Below, piece by piece: positions 36,992 through 46,994 of a stretch of 64,000 nucleotides of DNA. A program made the translations under genes and the position numbers. The notes beneath the pieces are model-generated. The model saw nothing but the letters and a program-made list of their open reading frames with translations, was not told where the DNA came from and did not search any database. The DNA is taken from the NCBI RefSeq assembly GCF_014898815.1, contig NW_026515540.1, positions 2,294,001 to 2,358,000 on the forward strand, given 5' to 3'. Each line of letters starts with the position of its first letter. Position 1 is the first letter of the stretch. This stretch comes from Panonychus citri (taxonomy: Eukaryota; Arthropoda; Arachnida; Trombidiformes; Tetranychidae).

Positions 36992-37849
36992 CGTTGGATT
37001 ATAACAGAACTCGATCAATTTGTATTGCACTTGAATGAAAAACTTTTTATTAATTGAAGTTTCTGATGAAAACTCAGAATAATTAATTTTCACTCGCCAA
37101 TCGTAAATTTGAACATCCGATCAACTTGAAGAGTTGAATTAAAGTGACAACGTTTTAATGTTTGTTGTCCCTTTTTTTCAATCTCATCCTTGAAATTTTT
37201 ACTAATTTATAATTAGATTGATTTAATTTGGATGCAATTAAAATTTTTGTCCCTTCTCTTGACTTGGTAATTAAAGGTTTCATCTTTAATCAGGCATCTT
37301 AAGATTTACTATTAAAGGGAAAGTGAGTTCAGGTTTTTAAACCTTTTGGTCAACTAATCAAAGTTAACATTTGAAATAATCTTGAACTGACCTTTTTAAT
37401 TGTTACCATTCTTGATCATTCGTCCTGATTTCTATTTTTAATTTCATTTTCATTCAAACCAATTCAACTGATTATCAATCTTGAAAAGTTGTATTTCAAG
37501 TTGATTAATTGAATTGATGAAATTATCTGTCATTAATAAACTATTTTGAGTGATGAAATTACATTAATTCAGTTCATGTGATTCCTCTAATGATATCTAA
37601 CTGACCATCGGCCAAAAGGTCAGATAAATCAAAAGAATCACAAATCGAATCAAGTTTTTCACGATCGATAATAATTCCTCAAGGTGGCAGCACTTGTATT
37701 CGAAAACATGTGACTTTTGGTGGGAAAACTTGAATCAGAATTTTTTTGTTTTCTTTTTATTTTGGTTAATTGTTAATCTATTTTTAGAATATTAATTTAT
37801 TTTTTTTTGTTCTTTTGTGTGTTTTGTTTGTTTAACTATTTGGACTAAA
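36992..37849. other. divergent spacer, small secreted gene / CDIN1
   Basis: 858 bp, AT-rich, holding both promoters. No gene, TATA box or repeat stands out. Confidence 0.5.
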
Positions 37850-38261
37850 ATGGTGGTCATGGATCTCGTTAAATACAATTCAATCTGTGAGGAATACAAG
37901 AGATTGAGAAAATGTCTCAATGCTGTTCACTTGCAGGATGTTATTGATCAATTAATTGTTAAATATTCTGTTGAAGGAATACCTGATTCTGTAATTAAAT
38001 GTATAGTTGCTTATATTCACCAGTGGGAAACTAAATTGAAAGTAGGTCGAATTGATTGGAATAAAGCTTATGCTGATTATAAACAAGGCAAAGAAACAAT
38101 TATCTCCACCTCAATGAATTTGGATGTAAGTCCAACTATTGTTGCTAAAAAGTTTCTCCTCAATTTAACTGACAAATCATCAGTTAAATTGTGGTTACAA
38201 GATTCATCAAATATTCCTGATGGTAAGTTAACTAAAATGGTGTCTCTTTAATTATCAACAA

Positions 38262-38310
<49 letters not shown>

Positions 38311-38860
38311 TTCAACAGGTAAACTGGCGACTGATGTGATGACCGCTCAATATTGTGATCCAATTTTCGGTCAAATTTCCAATTGTATTACGACAAATGC
38401 TGGTGAATTATTCGAAAGTGAAATAGCAACAATTCTTAAGCGAGCCAAAGTTTGTTATTCATCGGAAAATAGCCTCAGAACGAAGGAGTTTGATGTTACT
38501 CCTGATTTCAAATTGAATATTCCATTGGCCATTGCTGTTTCTCGAGATTCCAAACGAGCCTTTATCCTTCCACCGATTTCTCTTCCTTTATGTCAATTGT
38601 GTTCATCTGATGATAAAACAGATTCACAGCGAATTGTTGTCTGTTGGATTGAATGTAAAGCTCTTTTCGCTTCACCCCAATGCCATAAGGATTACCTTAA
38701 ATACCAATTGAGCTCTTATGCCAACAGGTTCGGTCGAGGTTTAATTTTGTATAAAAATGGCTTCGTCAAGAGTATTCTTGATAAACATCCGAAATTGACC
38801 ATAGTCCAAGAATTGGTTTATCATGAATGTGGAGACCCCGATAAGTTTTCGGATCTCTGA
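37850..38860 (+). CDS. CDIN1: CDIN1 (codanin-1-interacting nuclease, PD-(D/E)xK fold)
   Basis: Two exons, 37850-38222 and 38319-38860, phase 1; 915 nt, 304 residues. The N-terminal half is helical (HLQDVIDQLIVKYSVEGIP; DVSPTIVAKKFLLNL), and NIPDGKLATDVM at the splice junction matches QIPDGVLANQVY of human CDIN1 (C15orf41). The nuclease core follows: GELFESEIATIL, then TPDFKLNIPLAIAV and VCWIECKALFASP, giving the PD...ExK catalytic set (TPD, E-C-K), and YANRFGRGLILYKNGFV matching WNRFGPGLVIYWYGFI. Human CDIN1 binds codanin-1 and is mutated in congenital dyserythropoietic anaemia type I; its conserved role probably concerns histone/DNA replication. Compared with human there is an insertion between the two catalytic strands (RDSKRAFILPPISLPLCQLC). 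ATG 37850 chosen; a second in-frame ATG lies three codons later. Confidence 0.9.
38266..38308. repeat. (CT)n microsatellite inside the CDIN1 intron
   Basis: About 43 bp of CT repeat fills nearly half of the 96-bp intron and runs up to 10 bp before the acceptor CAG, so it serves as the polypyrimidine tract. Confidence 0.95.
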
Positions 38861-39134
38861 TCACTCGTAAAACTAATTTTAATTAATAACATTGATTGAT
38901 GGGACATCAAATGATCATCACTTCATTTATTTACCATCGACTCACCAAATGGTCAATTGAATTAATTTTTTTATTTTTGATTTATTAATTCCTGTTCATT
39001 AAATTAACTTTACAAAAAAGCCTGTCAAAGGGCTTAAGACTTGATAACAATCAACTCATTCAATCTATATTAAAATTTCTGTGTAAATTTTTCTAAAATG
39101 ATGAAACCAATGTAAGAATTTTTTATTTTACTAG

Positions 39135-40678
39135 CTAATTATTAATCTTTGCTTTATTTTGGTGTCTTTCGAATATGATATTGGGCATTTTCTCTGGTCT
39201 TCTAGAGATTCCGAAGGCCGCTTTTAAATTCAACTCACTTCCTGGTTCTAATTTGATTCTAAATTGTTGGACAATACAAACAAGATACAGAAACATCTCA
39301 ACATTAGCCAATCCTTCACCAGGACAAATCCTTTTACCTCCAGAAAATGGGACGAGATAGGCTGGTTTAACGGCTTTAGTACCTTCCTCGGTTAGAAATC
39401 GTGACGGGTCAAATTTACTTGGTTCAGTCCACAATTTGGGATCATGATGAACCGACCAGAAGTTGAATAAAACAAATGCATCTTTAGGTATCTTATAAGT
39501 ACCAATGGTTGTGTCCCGAGAAGCTCGTCTGAAAAGATTCGTCGGTATAACTGAGCTATATCGTTGTACCTCGTAAAGAAAGGCCATTGTGAATGGCATT
39601 CGATTCCGATCTGAGTACTCGGGTTTTCTTTCATAACCAATGACCTCCTCTACCTCTGTTTGTATTTTATCATAGAATTCAGGGTACTTGATAAGATACA
39701 ACATCGCCCACGTCATTGTGGATAAAACAGTCTCTGAACCAGCACCGAAAAACGAAGCACAGTTACGACGTAAAATACCATAGCTAAAGTTACCATTTTC
39801 TTCGAGCTCTTTGGATAAATTTGCGTTCTTTTCTCTCTTTCGTCTTTCCTGAAGATAGCCATCGATATAATCAACGACCTGGTCAGATGAACTCTCGATG
39901 TGCTGGTCAACTTCAGTTTGAATGTAAGAATCGATATATAAAATACTTTTCTTGATGAGGTCCATGTTAAATTTACCCAATGCGACATAGAGACGAGCTA
40001 ACCAAGGCAAGAAAACAAAGATACTTGCAAATGAAAATGTCCGCCCAGTGGTCTCAGCACTTTCATCGAGTTTAATTTTAGCAGAATCGTCGTAGTCAAA
40101 CTTATGGCCAAACAATAAGATCGCAATATTATTAGACACTGAAGGTCCTAATTTCTTGATAAAATCAACAGATTTACCGTCATTGTCAAGTTCTTGAAGG
40201 AACGTTTGTATTTCTTCACCAACAAGATTTTCCAAAACATTTTTACCCAGGCCAATATCTCGAAGGATATGAAGTGAAAGTCGACGATGTTCACGCCAAG
40301 TGTCACCCGACATTTCGGCAAACGAAGGGACATCAATTATTCCAGGAAAAAAGACAGCCTCAGGTCGAGCTAATAAAGCCTCATTCGAAAAGGCTTCTTT
40401 CATGTGAGGCCAATCACAGATAACGACGATATTTTCTTGACCCAATTTAACACTGAAAACGGGTCCATATTTAGAAGCCAATTTTCAAATTCCAAGTAAA
40501 TGTGTTGCTTCAAAAACGGCAAATAGCCAACAATTGGATAGCCCCATGGACCAGAGGGCAACGAGACGATGGTCTGGACCGTAACCACGATCCATTTAAT
40601 TAAATAAATTAAACAAAGTCCGAGAAAAGCAGTAATTAAAGTTTGAGAAGATGATGAAATTTGATCCAAAGGAGACAT
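39135..40678 (-). pseudogene. CYP2-clan cytochrome P450 (CYP392-like), one-base frameshift
   Basis: Intronless minus-strand P450, 1544 nt, one base shorter than its intact partner at 42256-43800. The start (MSPLDQISSSSQTLITAFLG) and membrane anchor read in one frame to FEN; from ASKYGPVFSVKLGQ onward the frame is different. The break is at 40479-40486, where the partner reads GAAAAAATGGCC and this copy GAAAATTGGCT. All downstream P450 motifs are intact: WREHRR, I-helix AGSET, EVQR (ExxR), DPSRF, and haem-binding FSGGKRICPGEG. So it is either a very young pseudogene or an intact gene with a base-calling error; no other disabling change was seen. Family members hydroxylate xenobiotics and plant compounds in the ER. 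Confidence 0.85.
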
Positions 40679-42255
40679 AATTAACTCAACAATTAAGAAT
40701 CACTTGATTCACTTTAACAACAAAATGCGCTTTGTACTTAACAATATCTCCAATTTATATCATATTTTTTTCTAATTGCTATTAAGATTATTATCATCAT
40801 TAGCTCAGTTATCATTTTCATTGTTTCTCTTCAAAATCAATTGTTAACTGTTTATCAATTAATGAAACAGAAATCAAAACAATTAATCTCAAAACATTCT
40901 TAGTCTCTTATCATGGTTAAAGTCCCAACGAAACTCTGGTCAGTTGGTAAAGTAAAATTTTCCCTTTCGTTAATAGACTGATATTGATATTTAATTGCTG
41001 TTGATTGTTGTGTTTACTGATTTATTGTTCAATCATAACAACTATTGATCAGTTATCACTATTCTATTTTTATCTATCTTTTCAAGCTCACTGATTAATT
41101 GATTTTTAGATTAACTTTCTAGGCTTGTAAACAATTAAAATGATTTGTGTCACTACAATGAATGACAATGAATATGACCATACAACTTTTTAAAATTCAA
41201 CTCTTCACTTGTCTAGTTACATTATCTTTAAATTATTCTGTGTTAATTAACTAATCTAATCAACAATGAACCAATTAATTTCAGTTTATCTAAATTAGAT
41301 TAATTTGTAATCTCTATCTACAGTCCATGTTGTCATCACTATTTAGCATGTTTGCTTATCATCAATTAACAAACACTTGACAATTATTACGATTTACGGG
41401 TTTTCGGAGACCTAAAGGCAAAGCAAAAAAACGGTTAAGCCTAAAAGACCAGAAATGGGCTCAAGTCCAATGAATTGAATCCAATGTTAATTCAGTTGCT
41501 AGCAAAATTCGTGTTCGACTCAAGGGTAACACGATGAAAGTGTTTGTCAGCTCAACATTTTCATTTAAAGCTGATTTTTTTTCTGCTTAAGGTTCAAGCT
41601 ACACATAAAAATACACTTGATTGTTCAATTAATTGTGTTTGTTTGAACCGGATTAGGTTTTCTGGGCTCTCTTTCTTTCAAGAGTCATTATGGATGAAGG
41701 AAGGCTCGAAGACAATCAAACTGTCACACAATTAATGTTAGCTATCAACAGCTAATCAGTACACTCATACGCTAATTGTATTTATGTTATTGTTAATATG
41801 GACTGAAAGGCCCTATGCCCACAGGGTGTCAAATAATCTTAGATTGTTAAATTAATTGTTTAAGCAATTAAATTGATAAAAACCTTTTTTATATTAAAAG
41901 AAACCGAAGGTAAAAATTTCGCTGCTAGTTTTCATATGAAGGAACTGAGAATTGGTTTATCAAGAATATGAAGATCCAGCAAATTTTTCGCATCTCTAAC
42001 CAATCCTAAAATTAACTGTTATACATTTTTGACTGCATATCAAATGTTCATTTCATTTGTTTTATTCATCATCGACTTACCTTTGTAATTTGACCATTAG
42101 ACTATCTTCTATCTATTTAGTGCATCAACTTTTCAATAAACTAACCGTGAATTTCAAGCATTTGAACGATCAATAAATCATTTTATTATTAAGATTTTTG
42201 TGAAAAGTTTTTTAACATCTGACAAAACCAATCTGAGTATTTCTTTTACTCTTAT
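40679..42255. other. upstream part of duplicated unit plus unique spacer
   Basis: To about 41345 it parallels 43801-44710 (see the duplication). From about 41346 to 42240 it is unique. A basic open stretch near 41395-41480 ends in stops and has no family match. Confidence 0.5.
40752..40759 (-). promoter_or_regulatory. TATA box of the left P450 copy
   Basis: TATAAATT on the minus strand, 74 bp before the ATG at 40678, and kept at the equivalent place in the right copy within the shared block CTCCAATTTATATCATA. Confidence 0.6.
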
Positions 42256-43800
42256 CTAATTATTAATCTTTGCTTTATTTTGGTGTCTTTCGAATATGAT
42301 ATTGGGCATTTTTCTCTGTCTTCTAGAGATTCCAAAAGCTGCTTTTAAATTCAACTCACTTCCTGGTTCTAATTTGATTCTAAATTGTTGGACAATACAA
42401 ACAAGATACAGAAACATCTCAACATTAGCCAATCCTTCACCAGGACAAATCCTTTTACCTCCAGAAAATGGGACGAGATAAGCTGGTTTAACGGCTTTAG
42501 TACCTTCCTCGGTTAGAAATCGTGAAGGGTCAAATTTACTTGGTTCAGTCCACAATTTGGGATCATGATGAACCGACCAGAAGTTGAATAAAACAAATGC
42601 ATCTTTAGGTATCTTATAAGTACCAATGGTTGTGTCCCGAGAAGCTCGTCTAAAGAGATTCGTCGGAATAACTGAACTATATCGTTGTACCTCGTAAAGA
42701 AAGGCCATTGTAAATGGCATTCGATTTCGATCTGAGTACTCGGGTTTTCTTTCATAACCAATAACCTCTTCTATCTCTGCTTGTATTTTATCATAGAATT
42801 CAGGATACTTGATAAGATACAACATCGCCCATGACATTGTCGATGCAATAGTTTCCAAGCCAGCACCAAAAAACGCAGCACAGTTACGACGTAAAATACC
42901 ATAGCTAAAGTTACCATTTTTTTCTAGCTCTTTGGATAAATCTGCGTTCTTTTCTCTCTTTCGTCTTTCTTGAAGATAGCCATCGATATAATCAACGACT
43001 TGGTCAGATGAACTCTCGATATGCTGGTCAACTTCAGTTTGAATGTAAGACTCAATATATAAAACATTTCTCTTAATGAGATCCACTCTGAATTTACCCA
43101 ATGCGACATAAAGTGGAGCTAACCAAGGCAAGAAAACGAAGATATTTCCCACTGAAAATATTCTTCCATTTGACTGGAAGCTTTCATCGAGTTTCATTTT
43201 AACCGGATCGTTGTAGTCAAACTTATGGCCAAACAATAAGATCGATATGTTATTGGACACTGAAGCTCCAAATTTCTTCAGAAAATCAATAGATTTACCA
43301 TCATTGTTCAGTTCTTGAAGGAACGATTGTATTTCTTCACTAATAAGATTTTCTAAAATGTTCTTACCAAGACCAATATCTCGAAGGATATGAAGTGAAA
43401 GTCGACGATGTTCACGCCAAGAGTCACCCGACATTTCGACTAACGAAGGGACATCAACTATTCCAGGAAAAAAGACGGCCTCAGGTCGAGCTAATAAATC
43501 TTGGTTAGCAAAGGCTTCTTTCATGTGAGGCCAATCACATATGGCTACGATATTTTTCTGGCCCAATTTAACACTGAAAACGGGTCCATATTTAGAGGCC
43601 ATTTTTTCAAATTCCAGGTAAATATGTTGCTTGATCAACGGCAAATAGCCAACAATTGGATAGCCCCATGGACCAGAGGGCAACGAGACGATGGTCTGAA
43701 CCGTAACCACGATCCATTTAACTAAATAAATTAAACAAAGTCCTAGAAAAGCAGTAATTAAAGTTTGAGAAGATGATGAAATTTGATCCAAAGGAGACAT
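42256..43800 (-). CDS. CYP2-clan cytochrome P450 (CYP392-like), intact copy
   Basis: Single exon of 514 residues from the ATG at 43800; no ATG lies further upstream in frame. Order of motifs: membrane anchor (about 13-35), proline/glycine hinge LPSGPWG (39-45), WREHRR in helix C (128-133), I-helix AGLET (313-317), ExxR as EVQR (370-373), DPSRF (424-428), and haem-binding FSGGKRICPGEG with the thiolate Cys near 452. The intronless form and the sequence type fit the CYP392 family expanded in spider mites, but the subfamily needs a nomenclature comparison. ER-bound monooxygenase acting with P450 reductase. Near the C terminus it reads RRQRKMPN where the left copy reads RRPEKMPN, the result of one lost C and one gained A three codons apart. 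Confidence 0.93.
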   Translation of the reverse strand: MSPLDQISSSSQTLITAFLGLCLIYLVKWIVVTVQTIVSLPSGPWGYPIVGYLPLIKQHIYLEFEKMASKYGPVFSVKLGQKNIVAICDWPHMKEAFANQDLLARPEAVFFPGIVDVPSLVEMSGDSWREHRRLSLHILRDIGLGKNILENLISEEIQSFLQELNNDGKSIDFLKKFGASVSNNISILLFGHKFDYNDPVKMKLDESFQSNGRIFSVGNIFVFLPWLAPLYVALGKFRVDLIKRNVLYIESYIQTEVDQHIESSSDQVVDYIDGYLQERRKREKNADLSKELEKNGNFSYGILRRNCAAFFGAGLETIASTMSWAMLYLIKYPEFYDKIQAEIEEVIGYERKPEYSDRNRMPFTMAFLYEVQRYSSVIPTNLFRRASRDTTIGTYKIPKDAFVLFNFWSVHHDPKLWTEPSKFDPSRFLTEEGTKAVKPAYLVPFSGGKRICPGEGLANVEMFLYLVCIVQQFRIKLEPGSELNLKAAFGISRRQRKMPNIIFERHQNKAKINN

Positions 43801-45354
43801 AATTAACACAACAATCAAGAATAATTATTGATTCTCAATGCTCGCAATCAACGGAAAACTTTGCAATCATATCTCCAATTTATATCATAATTTTTCCCGT
43901 TAATAATCATAAGCAGGATTAAAGCTCATTCGTGATTGTTTTCCTAGAAAATCAATTGAAAACTTCTCATTAATCACATGAAATCGAAATCAAACAATTA
44001 ATCCAACAATTAATCTCAAAACATTTTTGATCTCTGTATATGGTCAGCGTTTACCAGAAAGACTGGTCAGTCAATTAATGTCATCTCTTTTTAATTGTTG
44101 CTAATTTTAGAAATTACCAGTTGATTATTAAACTAACAATCACAACTCTACCACGATCTTTATTCACTTTTTAAGTTCACTGATTAATTGATTTTTATAT
44201 GATTAATTTTATATTAACCTTCTAGGCTTGTAAACAATTAAAATGATTTGTGTCTTTTCAAATCTAATCAATTGATCATTTATATCAATATGATGAAAGT
44301 GAATCAAATTTCATTTGACTATAAATTATGAATCTGAACAGAAAATATAAGATGATTTGATTGTTATAAATTTGAAAAATTCACTAATTAACTTTCATCA
44401 TAAATTAAAAGGTTAACAACTTTTCGTTTGAAACAATTTAACTTGGAAAGTTGATTTGTTTAGTTTTCATTTGTATTGAGCAGTTGAAACTTCATTTCCA
44501 TGTTTATTTATTTACATTATCCTTTAATTATTTTGTGTTAATCAACTAATCTAATCACAATTGTAATCTCATCAAGTAGGTATCTTACCTTTTAACCAGA
44601 ATGATTACCAGAATTTACTTAAAATGTACCAACAATTGATACCAATCAATTAACAGTTGATCTAAATTGTTATTCATTTGTTGTCTCTATTCACAGTCCA
44701 TGTTATTTGTTGGTTTTTTTTTCAATATCTTAATTGTTTAACGTACATAATTATTCAAATTTGTTTTCTGTCAATTTAGATCACTGAGCTTGTATACATT
44801 GACTGAATGTGATTAAATTCTCAGAGCAATTTGGTTAATTATTAAGACTTGAAAATCATCACCAACGTAAAAATTGAACACAAACATCTAAGGTAAGTTT
44901 AATTGAGAAAACTAATGTTTAACAGTTTTCTTTATCATCTCAATTACTTTTACAATTTCAGTCTTAAGTCATGATTAGTTCAAGGTTTGAATCAATTGAA
45001 CTTTAATTCAATGGTTAACCAGATAAATTAATTGGCCTAATTATTGAAAATCTGTGAAAATTGAGGAAAAATTTGTTTATATTTTTGTTTACATTTCGTT
45101 GAATAGGATAAGCGCCAAAATTGAATTCGATTAGTTAACAAAAAGAATCAAATTAATTTCCTTTGATTTTATTGATAATCAGTGATTTATGATTTGAAAC
45201 TGTTGTTTAATTATTTCTTTTGAAATACCTGAGTTCGTATGTATTGAATTTGCAAATAATTTTTGATTTTCTTTCTTTCAGTTGACTGATTATTCAATTT
45301 GCTCCAAATTCCAACTAAAAATCAATTTCTGTTGAACAATTAAAAGAAATCAAA
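43801..45354. other. P450 upstream region and spacer to the acyl-CoA dehydrogenase gene
   Basis: To about 44710 part of the duplicated unit, including the P450 promoter. After that unique AT-rich DNA with the dehydrogenase promoter/5' UTR; no gene seen. Confidence 0.5.
43877..43884 (-). promoter_or_regulatory. TATA box of the right P450 copy
   Basis: TATAAATT on the minus strand, 77 bp before the ATG at 43800, conserved with 40752-40759. Confidence 0.6.
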
Positions 45355-46994
45355 ATGTTGGCTTCCAGAGGATTAGTTAATTGTATTTCCAAGAGATACA
45401 TATCAGTCTCATCCAGTCGATTGTTGAAATTTACTGAGCAACATGATGAACTTCGTAGTACCGTACGGAAGGTAAATAACAAAATCGCTACAAGAAAAGT
45501 TGAAAAATTTCTTAATTTGATTGGATTTTTTTCCTTTTAATTAGATTGTGGAAAAAGATATTAATCCATTTGTTGACCAGTGGGAAAAAGAGGGAATGTT
45601 TGATGGACACAAACTGTTCAAAACTCTTGGATCAGCGGGTTTACTTGGCTTGTGTCGCGATCCAAAGTACGGAGGTCAAGGTCTCGATTATTCATTTTCC
45701 GTCGCCATGTACGAAGAGTTTGGTTATCATATTAACGCTGCTGGTCCATTAACGGGAATCGGGGTCCAGGCGGATATGGCACAACCCGCTTTGGCTCGAT
45801 TCGCAAGTGAAGAGTTGAAACAAACTTTTCTAGCCCCAACAATTTCCGGGGATTTCGTTGCCTGTCTCGGAGTTTCTGAACCGGAAGGAGGATCAGATGT
45901 TGCTGGTTAGTTGATTGTTGTGAAAATAGATCATAACAAACAAACAAATCAATACCAATTAACCAAAGAGTCCCAACAATCAATAGTTAATTTCATATTC
46001 ACATTGATTGCAACTCAGATCTAATTAGCATTTGATATTCATTCAACCAAAAAAGAGATTAACAATCAGCATATTAATAGTTAATTTCCTTTTCTCTTGA
46101 TTAGCAATCAAAACAACTGCTAAACGTGAAGGCGACGATTTAATCATCAATGGAGGTAAAATGTGGATCACCAATGGCTATCAAGCTGATTGGATGTGTC
46201 TCCTTGCAAATACGAGTCAAGGTTCACCCCATAAGAACAAATCGCTCATTTGTGTTCCACTTAATCTACCGGGTGTTCATCGAGCCAAAAAAATCGCCAA
46301 AATGGGAAATTTATCTTCGGACACCGCTCAGATTTTCTTTGACAATGTTCGAGTTCCGGCCAAAAATATTATCGGCGAAGAGGGAATGGGCTTCATTTAC
46401 CAAATGATTCAATTTGCAGATGAACGATTAGTTGTTGGATCAACTTGTGAGTTTCAATTTGCCCTTTACAGTTGACATTTAATCAGCTAATTGTCTGAAT
46501 ATCTTTTCCACAGCCACTGCATCAGCACAAAGAGCAATTAACGATACAATTGAATATTGTCGTCAAAGGAAAACATTTGGACAGCCATTGATTGACAATC
46601 AACACATTCACTTTAAATTGGCTGAGTTACAATGTGAAGTCGAGGCTGTTAAAGCTCTACTTTATCTCGCTGCAGGTAATTAACTAATTAACATGTAACT
46701 CATTAAACAATTGATTCTTTTTGCTTCTTTCAAGATAAATTCATCGAGGGAGAGGATGTCACTTATTTGGCGTCGGTAATTAAGCTGAAAGGAGGTCGCA
46801 TGTTGAGGGAAGTTGCCGATGGTTGTCTTCAATTCTGGGGGGGAATGGGCTATTCGGACGACGTTCTCATCAGTCGACTTTATCGGGACACTCGAGTTAT
46901 TTCAATCGCCGGAGGGGCCGATGAGATTATGCTTGGAATTGTGTGTAAAATTATGGGCATTTTACCGAAAGCCAAAAAAGATAAATCAACTTGA
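45355..46994 (+). CDS. mitochondrial acyl-CoA dehydrogenase (LCAD/IVD-like class)
   Basis: Five exons, 45355-45471, 45545-45905, 46105-46446, 46514-46675 and 46735-46994; 1242 nt, 413 residues. The first 30 residues (MLASRGLVNCISKRYISVSS) are a basic presequence. FAD-binding signatures are GVSEPEGGSDVAG and KMWITNGYQADWM; the C-terminal helical domain has RQRKTFGQPLIDNQ and LQFWGGMGYSDD. At the position of the MCAD catalytic glutamate (YEGT) this protein has AGGADE, so the base is not there; instead it has DERLVVGS, matching the helix-G glutamate used by long-chain and isovaleryl-CoA dehydrogenases. It thus belongs to that mechanistic class. The usual role is the first, FAD-linked step of fatty-acid or branched-chain oxidation, passing electrons to ETF. 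Substrate not assignable from sequence; similar invertebrate proteins are called probable acyl-CoA dehydrogenase 6. Confidence 0.92.

Larger units (their letters stand above)
39120..41345. repeat. left copy of a direct duplication carrying a P450 gene
   Basis: Matches 42240-44710 in the same orientation, including the coding region, the core promoter and upstream landmarks such as GGCTTGTAAACAATTAAAAT (about 41122 and 44222) and a CACAGTCCATGTT-like block near 41325/44692. The boundaries are approximate, set by eye. Confidence 0.8.
42240..44710. repeat. right copy of the direct duplication carrying a P450 gene
   Basis: Partner of 39120-41345 (see that entry). Upstream flanks have diverged more than the coding region, with several small indels. 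Confidence 0.8.

Noticed and set aside
41395..41480. Basic translation resembling a ribosomal-protein fragment (FRRPKGKAKKR)
   Set aside because: Too short, ends in stops, no alignment to a specific ribosomal protein.
41831..41846. AGGGTGTCAA similar to the MITE end
   Set aside because: Ten-base match without an inverted partner or TA-flanked structure.
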